Positions 12,501-20,071 of a stretch of 64,000 nt of DNA are shown here, piece after piece; position 1 is the stretch's first letter, and every line of letters starts with the position of its first letter. Source of the DNA: Amyelois transitella (lineage: Eukaryota; Arthropoda; Insecta; Lepidoptera; Pyralidae); assembly GCF_032362555.1 (NCBI RefSeq), contig NC_083507.1:7257001-7321000 (forward strand). The letters are read 5' to 3'. Below the pieces are notes generated by a model. It did no database searches, had not been told where the DNA came from, and saw only the letters and a program-made list of their open reading frames with translations. The translations under genes and the position numbers were made by a program.

Positions 12501-14151
12501 TGAATTCGGGCAGCTGCTAGGAGTATTTTATCAATTATTTACAAATAAAGTCTAGAAATATGACATAAATTTTCTTGTCACTTTAAAACTAAAATAACGT
12601 TAGAATCTCATTACAGATTAAAAAATCTACTAGATTTTCTAAAGCTCATCTCCATTAAACCTGTATACTGAAACAACAGTTTATGAATAAAAATCAATAG
12701 TTATAGTTAAAAATATTGATGCCATGTCATTTTATTAATTATGTGTCCAAATGGGCAACATAATATAGATAAGAAAATTGGGGCAAAGGAGGAAGCATAC
12801 AAGCAATAAAAATACTTTAATAACTTACCTTATGCAACATTCCATAAACAACAAAACAAATCCGTACAACATGCACCGGGCCGCATATGCTCTCAAGATA
12901 ACTCTGAGAAGGCTGGGTGTTCTCTTACTGCCTGCCCTGGCCACTTCCTCCTCCCAGAGACGGGCAAATTTATCTCCCAAAGGACCTGTATAAATGTTTC
13001 AGTTTCTATTAGAAAGAAGAAAAAAATATGCAGGATTCGATACCCCAAATACCTCAAAATAAGTCTTTTATTATGTGTTTAGTCTTGTAGGTATTTATAA
13101 GTTGTGAGATGCTACCATTATCCACACCATGAGTTATGATTAAAACTCAACATAGTTTCTACCCCTTAGAAATACAACTTTTACTAGCAATGTTATTTTA
13201 CTGTTTTTACTGTTATTACAGCAATGTTATTTCACATAAGTGACAGTGATGCATAACCTGGGTTACCCATGTAATTTTTTACAGGTGCAACTAAGGAACA
13301 TACCTTTATTAAGTAATCTTAAAAAATATGCCATCATAGATTTAAACATTTAGCAATGGAATATTTTGTTTAAGAGTATTATATGCCAAATGAATAAAAA
13401 TAAAATGAGAATACAGTATTTTTACCTGAAGAATGTTCATCCAAAGGTTCATACAGATCATGTTCTTCCATCTCCTTTTTGAGGCCTCCCCAAAAAATTG
13501 GCAAAGTCCATCTAAACAATTAAATTGATTTAAATAATGTTTGATAAAATATGTATATTCAATTCTATGTTTAATTTGCTGAAATATATAGGCCCTGTAG
13601 ATGTGATAGCTCCTACCTTTATTTTTTAAATCAGTAAAATCTATTCTGTGACTGTCAAAACACAAGTTTAGATAAGAAAATGTAAGCTTTAAGTTATTAT
13701 AACTTTAAGATATACATAAATCAGGTGGACTCTATACCATGTGGCATTCTCTTACAGGTGGTGCAATTCACAAATGCAAATTTCCTAATAATATGCATTC
13801 ATGATAATATTTAATTTGATTGTATAAATTGATCAAAAAAGTACCAAGTGAATTTCCTCCACAAAATATATAAACAAAACCTAAAAGATCTGTTTGACTG
13901 CTCCACATAGACTCAAGAAGGGAAATTTCTACATAAAACACAAAAATCCATTATAAAAATACTTGTACCTATTTTTGATTTCATGTCTGTGATTAATAAA
14001 CACAAAAATTACTGGACTAAGACTGAAATTTACACAGGAAGCCCCTGATGTATGGAACAAATAAAAATACTTACGCAAATGTTAGGGAAGATAGTGGATT
14101 GGCACTTGCTCTGGGATGTGACGGTCGACTTTTCTTTTTATTTGACTCCAT
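517..14151 (-). CDS. ABCC4/MRP4-like ABC transporter, N-terminal exons (partial)
   Basis: This is the amino-terminal part of a multidrug-resistance-associated (ABCC subfamily) transporter, which would export organic anions or conjugates across the plasma membrane. Coding exons on the minus strand, in order, are 14149-14151 (ATG) to 14075, 13511-13426, 12985-12829, 2301-2094, 1981-1759 and 673-517. All junctions are GT-AG and the phases join without a break (about 302 codons). The protein begins with a basic, Pro/Ser-rich leader and the ABCC4-type NPLSS segment, then the [20 protein letters not shown] block. Next come the first transmembrane helices (exon 3/4, QPVFLGK) and the [12 protein letters not shown] intracellular motif (exon 5). 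Exon 6 has the [20 protein letters not shown] motif. The nucleotide-binding domains lie beyond the left edge. A TTTATTTTTTATAG acceptor just upstream of the ATG suggests a 5'-UTR intron. Intron 3 is 10.5 kb because of inserted transposons; the splice sites around them look intact. Assignment to ABCC4 rather than another short ABCC is from remembered family sequence. Confidence 0.9.
2370..2565 (-). repeat. Interspersed repeat in ABCC intron 4
   Basis: The segment combines an 'actgatttcgacgaaat'-type block with a terminal 'cccgcttgaaagctagtat' end. These ends recur in many lepidopteran introns and resemble, in sense, copies near 49780 and 63240 of this window. It has no ORF and may be a decayed retroelement 3' end. 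Confidence 0.4.
2795..2925 (+). repeat. Diverged copy of interspersed repeat family A
   Basis: It shares the blocks 'ggccacggtcagct', 'tttaatgat.gaatt.agatagtgacaggg' and 'gcccatcgcc' with better preserved copies at 16192-16420 and 49145-49395. Family A is a ~240-bp non-coding repeat present at least nine times in this window. Confidence 0.6.
3331..3532 (-). repeat. tRNA-derived SINE, copy 1 (deleted in A-box region)
   Basis: Read on the minus strand the element has a tRNA-like head whose B box (GGTTCGAATCC type) is intact. This is followed by a body ending near an A/T-rich tail at about 3330. Compared with the copies at 40752-40992 and 55708-55950, about 20 bp covering the A-box part of the head are missing. 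It ends about 65 bp from the piggyBac-type insertion. Confidence 0.75.
3601..4917. mobile_element. piggyBac-type DNA transposon, internally deleted
   Basis: The 1,317-bp element is flanked on both sides by TTAA (3597-3600 and 4918-4921), the piggyBac target site. The 17-bp terminal inverted repeats read CCTGCCAGTACTCGCGC at the left end and, inverted, CCCGCCAGTAGTCGCGC at the right (two mismatches). Subterminal GGGTC...GACCC mini-palindromes occur near the right end. It encodes only the two ends of a transposase, so it can move only if a full-length relative supplies the enzyme. It lies in intron 3 of the ABCC gene. Confidence 0.9.
4060..4645 (-). pseudogene. piggyBac-like transposase remnant lacking the catalytic core
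   Basis: An ATG at 4645 opens a 130-codon frame with the acidic N-terminal region typical of piggyBac-like transposases, ending with a Trp and the [18 protein letters not shown] segment. Near 4253-4270 the reading shifts frame. It continues into the family's C-terminal cysteine-rich domain ([22 protein letters not shown]) and stops at 4060. The roughly 350 residues in between, holding the three catalytic aspartates, are absent. This is a deletion derivative, not a functional gene. Confidence 0.85.
4922..6977. other. ABCC intron 3, no gene seen
   Basis: AT-rich intronic sequence. It has a short direct repeat of 'gagctgcgccca' near 5230-5262 and a small GAT microsatellite near 6206. I see no exon, RNA gene or complete mobile element here. 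Confidence 0.6.
7143..9236 (+). CDS. PIF/Harbinger transposase (two exons)
   Basis: A DDE nuclease of the HARBI1/PIF family that cuts and rejoins the element ends. Exon 1 is 7143-7453 and exon 2 is 8357-9236. The GCG|GTAAGT donor and TTTACAG|G acceptor join to give the conserved arginine-tyrosine-leucine-alanine-threonine-glycine stretch, 396 aa in all. The N-terminal part is basic and helical. The catalytic acids are visible as LGAVDGKHI (D175), [13 protein letters not shown] (D216) and VADEAF (E266). The C-terminal [26 protein letters not shown] block is the family hallmark. The first in-frame ATG is 7143; a GTG three codons earlier is not needed. The single intron contains the last exon of the opposite-strand MADF gene. 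No internal stops or frameshifts are seen, so the copy looks young. Confidence 0.93.
7531..9572 (-). CDS. MADF/BESS-domain accessory protein of the Harbinger element (two exons)
   Basis: A putative DNA-binding partner of the transposase, equivalent to the Myb/SANT-like second protein of animal Harbinger elements, which in known cases helps the transposase reach the nucleus and bind the ends. Exon 1 is 9572-9389 and exon 2 is 8192-7531 (281 aa), with a TACG|GTAAGT donor and TTCCAG|GT acceptor joined in frame. Residues ~10-105 form a MADF domain: [31 protein letters not shown], then the exon-2 [14 protein letters not shown] and [10 protein letters not shown] pieces. Residues ~155-190 look like a BESS motif ([11 protein letters not shown], then hydrophobics). 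The tail is Ser/Thr/Gln-rich. Its intron holds the main transposase exon. That it acts on this element's GC-rich subterminal repeats is inference. Confidence 0.88.
9886..12828. other. Remainder of ABCC intron 3, no gene seen
   Basis: AT-rich intronic sequence between the Harbinger element and ABCC exon 3. I see scattered 'ggtacctac' motifs common in moth DNA, but no exon, RNA gene or bounded repeat that I can support. Confidence 0.5.
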
Positions 14152-14900
14152 TTTAAGGGATCTATAAAAAATAAATAGATACTGATAAAGCAGTTAGTTA
14201 CTTAGGTACTAACTTTTTAGTTAACTTATAATTTTTATAAGTTTACTAAAATAGTGTAGGTAGAAGAAAAATCACTGTTATTTTTTAAACAAATAAATAA
14301 AGCAATGAAACAGCAAAGAATGAATTTTTTTTTCAACTTACTGGATATGCTATAGGTCCCTTATTATGTGATGTTCAAGGTGGGTCACAAGATGTCATGG
14401 AATACCATTGGTATCCACCTATGAAATAGGTACCGGTCGGTACCACGCGAAATACCTATGAAATTTTGTCTGTGTACTTTGAAAATATTCAAAACAACAA
14501 ATACAATTATAATTTACTTTACGTAAAATTCTGATATTTATGGAAAACGTATTACAAAATTTATGTTCGCATGTGGATGGAGTCGGCAATATTATATATT
14601 TTACAAAAAATTATCACCAGCGACTATTTTAATTACATAAAAGACACATAAACCTATAGAAAAATGTATATTTGAATAATTCGAGACAAATTTACAAGTT
14701 GCCGACAAAAAGACAGAACGAGACAAGACAAAGAAAAAAATTCACCGTCAATGACTTGTCACCTCGTCACTGACCACTGACTGACTGAACTGACTGAACT
14801 GAACTGACCTAACCCTGATTCTCATTCGTGCGTGCCCAGCCAGCCAAGCGAACCTACCTACTCACTTTTCAATTTCTTCCTGCGACTTGTCGCAGCGGTA
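14152..14900 (-). promoter_or_regulatory. 5'-UTR and promoter region of the ABCC gene
   Basis: A pyrimidine-rich acceptor (14152-14175) precedes the ATG, and a possible donor, CCA|GTAAGTT, lies near 14335-14343. This suggests a non-coding first exon upstream of that point. Tandem 'ctgac(t)gaactgaactgac' repetitions occur at about 14765-14810. No TATA box is evident. The transcription start is not determined. Confidence 0.4.
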
Positions 14901-15114
14901 CATCATTGATAAAAATGATTATAAAGCTACTTATATAAAAAAAGCAAAAGTTTTTAAGAATAGATGTGTGGTTGTGTCTCTTATAAGGAAAAAACTATTG
15001 AATGGATTTTTATGATTATTACAAGCACTCTTGTGAAGATAGAATTTTTTTTTCTTTTCAACAACTTCCCTAGTAAAAGACTGCGAGCTATTAGCATATT
15101 ATGACATACATATT

Positions 15115-16150
15115 GACTTACTTGACTTAAGGTCCTATGTCCCCTAGCTGGGGCAGAGGGCATCCACACTGCGTCGCCATCCCGCTCGGTCTTGAGCTTC
15201 GCGTTTTATTTCGCTCCAAGTCTTCCCTAGATTCTTCACCTCTGCGATGATTGTCCGCCGCCAGGTCTGTTTAGGGCGGCCACGTTTACGCTTTCCTTGG
15301 GGATTCCAGTCTAGGGCTTGTCTCGGTATTTGTTCGGGGTCCCTTCGGAGCGTGTGGCTGATCCAGTTCCATTTGCGGCGTTTGATCTGCTGGTCGATCG
15401 GAGTCTCACCGCAGCGTTCCCACAGGTCTACGTTGGAGATTTTCTCAGGCCAGTAAACACCGAGAATACGGCGAAGACAGCGGTTAATGACGACTTGGAG
15501 ACGGTGCGAGATGTCTTTAGTGACCTTCCACGTCTCACACCCATACAGCAAAACGGTTTTCACATTGGACCGGAATATTTTGAGCTTAACTCTCCTAGTC
15601 AGTTTCCGTGATTGCCATACAGGACGGAGCTGTGCGAAGGTTGCTCTTGCCTTAGCGATTCTCGAAGTGATGTCCTCTTCGGTCCCTCCAGTTTCCAACA
15701 CTACACTACCGAGGTAGGTGAACTTGTGGACTCTCTCCACACCCTCTGCACCGATAAGCAATGGCAGGGAGCCAGTTGTCCCGCACCTCATTTCCTGGGT
15801 CTTCCTGATATTATTCACTTTTAGTCCAACCTTCAAAACCTCTCGTCGTAGGTTGTCCAGCTTGGCCTGCATGTCGGCGCGTGTGTGACTCAACAGGCAT
15901 AGATCATCGGCATAGTCCAAGTCTTCTAAGACATTGAAGAGGCCCCACTCTATGCCGCGGCGCTTGTTGTTGGTCGTGTCATGCATTATGCCATCGAGAA
16001 CGGCAAGGAAGAGGAGAGGCGAATGAAGACATCCCTGCCGCACACCAGCATGAACCGGTATGTCCTCCGAGACGAGGCCGTTGTGGGTCACTCTACAAGA
16101 ATAATTTCTGTAGATCTTCTCTTGCTGCCTCATCGTGGGTATTCAGTATT
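15115..16150 (-). mobile_element. 5'-truncated non-LTR retrotransposon (LINE)
   Basis: About 1 kb containing only the 3' part of a LINE: the second half of the reverse transcriptase, its C-terminal region and a short 3' UTR. The left (3') border is near 15115, where a 'gacatacatattgacttacttgactta' stretch may be the tail; the exact end is not fixed. The right border, a 5' truncation, lies between 16134 and the family A repeat at 16192. It separates the divergently transcribed ABCC and B3GALT6-like genes. Confidence 0.85.
15144..16133 (-). CDS. LINE reverse transcriptase, C-terminal part (truncated)
   Basis: A 329-codon open frame from an RNA-dependent DNA polymerase that copies the element into its target site. 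Residues ~30-45 carry GVRQGCLHSPLLF and residues ~72-78 the active-site YADD box (LDYADDLCLLS). A FTYLGS motif, a YGCETW motif and a CLRRILGVYWP region follow. The C-terminus is basic: GKRKRGRPKQTWRR, then an A-x-D-R-x-x-W-R signature just before the stop. The endonuclease domain and the first RT motifs are missing, so it cannot be autonomous. The frame is unbroken, suggesting recent insertion. Clade (for example RTE-like) cannot be settled by eye. Confidence 0.85.
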   Translation of the reverse strand: MRQQEKIYRNYSCRVTHNGLVSEDIPVHAGVRQGCLHSPLLFLAVLDGIMHDTTNNKRRGIEWGLFNVLEDLDYADDLCLLSHTRADMQAKLDNLRREVLKVGLKVNNIRKTQEMRCGTTGSLPLLIGAEGVERVHKFTYLGSVVLETGGTEEDITSRIAKARATFAQLRPVWQSRKLTRRVKLKIFRSNVKTVLLYGCETWKVTKDISHRLQVVINRCLRRILGVYWPEKISNVDLWERCGETPIDQQIKRRKWNWISHTLRRDPEQIPRQALDWNPQGKRKRGRPKQTWRRTIIAEVKNLGKTWSEIKREAQDRAGWRRSVDALCPS

Positions 16151-16191
16151 TTCACGTGGAGTTTACGCCTTTCTTCCACTAGATTACTTAC

Positions 16192-16420
16192 ATATGGTCA
16201 CGTCTATATCCCTTGCGGGGTAGACAGAGCCAACAGTCTGGAAAAGACTGAATGGCCACGTTCAGCTATTTGGCTTAATGATAGAATTGAGATTCGAATA
16301 GTGACAGGCTGCTAGCCTATCGCCTAAAAAGAATCCCAAGTTTGTGAGCCTATCCCTTAGTCGCCTTTTACGACATCCATGGGAAAGAAATGGAGTGGTT
16401 CTATTCATTTTTGTTGGTAC
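16192..16420 (+). repeat. Interspersed repeat family A, near full-length
   Basis: It has the blocks 'tctatatcccttgcggggt', 'agacagagccaacagtc', 'gaatggccacgttcagct', 'gatagaattgagattc', 'cctatcccttagtcgcc' and 'ttttacgacatccatggg'. It is nearly identical along its length to 49145-49395. It has no ORF, and its origin (SINE, MITE or LINE tail) is unclear. Confidence 0.8.
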
Positions 16421-17326
16421 TTACTACTTCTTGACAATCGCCGTAAAATTGGAAAAACAGAATAAAATGTCGAAATTGGATTTTTATGCTTTATTCTATC
16501 TTTAGACTTCACACTTTTAAACTTCAGATTATTCGATTTATTTGGAAAGCTATTTAGTACATAAAACAACCAATGAAACTGTGGCGACATCACTACGCCA
16601 CACGTCACAACAATAAAAAATGAAATCACGCAATGCTATCAGTAAGAAACAGCGAAAAAAAATCTAAATCGCGCAAGCAAAGATTTCACGAATTGGAGCA
16701 TATTTACAACTTCCAACACAATATCGTTGTAGCCGCATTTCCCAGCCTGACGAAAGATCTTCCTTTTGATGGCGGTCGTGGTTTGCAATTAATTTAGTCC
16801 TGTGGCGACAAGTCGCTGAGACAAATTGTCATGTTAGAAGAACTTTTGTTTTGACATTTAATTTTGATTGACAGTTTAAACATCTTGACTTGACGTCTGT
16901 CTAATTTCCTCGACACAGACATTAATATATGTGGACTGTGGACACAAAGTTCAAATCGACCGACACTGATACATAACATACATCAATCTTGCTCTTTGCT
17001 TGCTTTGATTTCTTTAGACATTATATTATTATTATCTGTGCTTTGCTTGTTTCGCGGATTGCTTGTGAAAATAAGAAAGTTCTGCTGTTTTAAATTTTAA
17101 TTAAATTATAACATAATATAACTTAGTGTGAAAAGAAGGATTATTGATGAATGTAGTTCTATTCTACCTAAGGGGTATTTACATAAGGATACCTACCTTT
17201 TTAGGATGTATATCTTTTTATGGTGAATTATAATAATATGTCCTTAGTCCCCACAAAATAGCTGGTACGATTTTAGTAAAAGCCGATTCATTTAATTGGG
17301 TATATAGCAATGTAAAGGAAATCAAA
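16421..17326. promoter_or_regulatory. Upstream region of the B3GALT6-like gene
   Basis: About 0.9 kb between a repeat and the B3GALT6 start codon; promoter and 5' UTR should lie here. It is AT-rich, with a less AT-rich patch at 16740-16830. No TATA box or splice-delimited 5' exon could be defined confidently. Confidence 0.35.
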
Positions 17327-18963
17327 ATGCTGGTGGTCTTCATAAGAAGACATAGAAGTATGATATTAGCCAGTTTATTCTTCTTTTATCTTGGTTGTGG
17401 TATTACGCTTAGTTCTCTTCGGATGGATTGTAAGGATGATGGTGCTAAATTGAATTACCAAGAAGAAAATGATTATTATGGCAACGTGGAATATGCTGTA
17501 TTAATTTTAAGTAGCCCTAACAATGAAGGTAAACGTGACGCTATTAGAGCGACCTGGGCGAAATTTGCTAGCAATATATTTTTGGATAATGGTGAAAAAC
17601 TATACAAATGGAACCACACGTGGATAGGAAGGACAAAACAAACTCAATTTATCAAATTTTTCTATGTTATTGGAACTCATGGCTTAAGTGAAAGCAAAGA
17701 ACATAATTTAACCATGGAAAATGCCAGGAGTAAAGATCTTTTGCTTTTTTCTGACTTTGAGGATAGCTACAAGAATCTAGCCTCAAAGATGGTAACAGCT
17801 ATGAAGTGGCTGAATAATACTTTGAAGCACTTGAAGTATGTGATCAAATGCGATGATGATTCTTTTGTGAGAGTTGATTTGATAGTCAGAGACCTCGAGG
17901 CTTATGCACCACATATGAATGGGCCTGAAATAGATCAGTACATTAGTTATAAGGTTAGTATTTTAATTGCTATTTCTTGAGTAATTGATATAAAATTTTT
18001 TTTTTTATTAAATCTGTTGCCTTGCTTTGCTGGAATAAAACAAATACCATTCTTTAATTGAAGAATGACAATATTTTAATTGAATGAATATTTTTCATTT
18101 TTAGGAACATTTACCTGTATACAGAGGACTGTACTGGGGATATTTTGATGGGCATGCAAATGTGTATACAAGGGGTAAATGGCAAGAGTCTTCTTGGTTC
18201 CTGTGTGACAGATACTTGCCTTATGCTCTTGGTGGTGGATATATTGTGTCCAAAAGCATTGTGGATTACATCGCAAGAAACAGTGATGTGTTGAGGCAAG
18301 TGTTGCCAGCCAGGCTTAATGCTACAAGAATGCTTCCTCTTGGAGTTAGTCCAGGTTAGATCATGACCAATCATGATCCTGGTTTGAGTTAGTCAGCTTT
18401 TTACTTAAAGCTACTTCCATCTGACCTCTGCAACCTTTGTAAGGGGGAACCTAATCTATATTGAATCACGGTTACACATTAAGTTGCCTAATTGAGCAGG
18501 TTTCTTCATAATGTTTTGCCTCATCATAGGGGTATTAGTTAGCACACTAAACTAATAAACATAACTCAGAAAATAATTATTTTTTGAGGTAGGATTTGTC
18601 CTTGTCTTGCCCCCACACTAATTGCTTGCGCATTTTAGCTGGGCACCACACTCTTAATCTTAAACTAAACTTAAAATTACTTGTTTCAGACTTTACATGG
18701 CTGAAGATGTCTCAATGGGCGTGTGGACAGCAGCTCTTGATGGAATAAACAGAGTCCACGATGTAAGATTTGATACACAATGGAAATCCCGGGGCTGTCT
18801 TCCTCACATGTTAGTGAGGCATAAACAGACGCCAAAAGATATGTTTGACATGTATCGGACATTGGTACAATCGCATGGTGAAAGATTATGCAAGACTGAT
18901 ACTATTTTAAGAAAATCTTATCATTACAAATGGGATGTATTACCTAGTTTATGTTGTAAGTGA
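17327..18963 (+). CDS. B3GALT6: Beta-1,3-galactosyltransferase 6 (galactosyltransferase II)
   Basis: A Golgi type II membrane enzyme that transfers galactose in beta-1,3 linkage onto Gal-Xyl-Ser, building the third sugar of the glycosaminoglycan-protein linker of proteoglycans. Exons are 17327-17953, 18105-18295 and 18690-18963 (363 aa). A short basic leader precedes a signal anchor at ~10-30 (ILASLFFFYLGCGITL). The GT31 features are EGKRDAIRATW, the DxD metal-binding site in KCDDDSFVRVD (D176-D178), YLPYALGGGYIVSK and the AEDVSMGVW catalytic region (E278/D279). The C-terminus with RGCLP, HKQTP, RLCK and the final CC matches B3GALT6. Intron 1 is GT-AG. Intron 2 must use a GC donor (AG|GCAAGT) to keep frame and give LRLYMAEDVS. 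The gene converges on UXS1, which makes the xylose donor of the same pathway. Confidence 0.93.
18410..18545 (-). repeat. Interspersed repeat family B in B3GALT6 intron 2
   Basis: Reverse-complemented, it shares GGTTCCC..CTTRCAAAG and the GAGGTCAGATGGRA core with 23880-24065 in a UXS1 intron. It continues with a 'gagcaggtttcttca' block. It is non-coding. Confidence 0.5.
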
Positions 18964-19647
18964 TTCAACTCTAGGTAGCTATTTTTTTTAAAAGCTGGTG
19001 CTCTCAGTTTACAATATGTAACAAAAGCCTTGTCTATCTGTAAAGGTAAGATAATTTCAAAAAAACACAAATAAATTAACGGTATATTAAGAAGTTAAAA
19101 AAAACTGAATTTAATTAGGTACTTAACAAAGATTGTGTCTCAGGATAAAAAAAATCGGCAAGTGTATGTAATAGTTTTCCATGTCAGTAATGTCTAAAAT
19201 GCAACTTTTTTATATGGAATTTTTATTATTAATTTTTTGGGGAGAAACTGATTAATAGAAAAGGGATTTCATTATGTATTGTATAATGGATAGTCTTCCA
19301 TTTAATGCTTGAGGTAAGGTCTGTTTATATAGTTTTCCAACATGGAAAATAAGTTACATGCAAAGACTATTATTAGAATAATAACAAACATGAACAAATT
19401 TTAACAAATTTTCTAGTCAAATAATTATCATAGAAACAAACTTGTCTTGCTTCTGTTTAAAACAACAGGTTTTTATTTTAATTCCAATGAACCTATGGTT
19501 TAGAAAGTTTATTTTTAAAATGTTTTAAAAATTGATCTTATTTGGCTCAATTTACATGTTCATATTGTACCATTACTTTGAAGTCAATCCATTGCGCAGT
19601 AGCATACATGTTTGCTATGGAATGTTAAAAGGTTTGAAATATGTTTA

Positions 19648-19653
19648 AATAAA
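19648..19653 (+). terminator. Candidate poly(A) signal of the B3GALT6-like gene
   Basis: An AATAAA about 690 bp after the stop. An earlier AATAAA at 19070-19075 could be used instead. If the distal one is used, cleavage would fall at about 19665-19680 and overlap the end of the opposing UXS1 transcript. Confidence 0.35.
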
Positions 19654-19673
19654 AACAAATAATATATACATTT

Positions 19674-19679
19674 TTTATT
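19674..19679 (-). terminator. Candidate poly(A) signal of UXS1
   Basis: This is the first minus-strand AATAAA after the UXS1 stop codon, giving a 3' UTR of about 400 nt. It lies only ~20 bp from the distal plus-strand signal of the convergent B3GALT6-like gene. Confidence 0.45.
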
Positions 19680-20071
19680 TAACATTTGAACACAGCATGA
19701 CAAAACTTCCATCCTGTTCATGGCAGTATTATTATAGTATAATATAAAAAACAAAACAATATGTCAATCTTAAAACAAAATAACTTTTGGATCGCCTTTA
19801 AGGATGTATTTTTATCATTAAATGAAATAAGATTTAAAATCTAATCGCAAGATGAAAAGCAAAATGGACACTGGTTCATTTTGTCACAAAGTGGGTTACT
19901 TACAACCGATCCCGATTCAGTAACACTTTGGTCGTCAACAACGAAAACACTGCCAAGCAATAAATAAAATGCAATAATAAGCTTTAAAAAAGGAACAAGA
20001 ACAATTTTGTTATTTACTCGTATGTACTCTTCTTTAAATTGTCTAAAACCTAATATCACACTTATTTTTAA

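Noticed and set aside
15247-15824. Several plus-strand ORFs
   Set aside because: Antisense shadows of the LINE reverse transcriptase.
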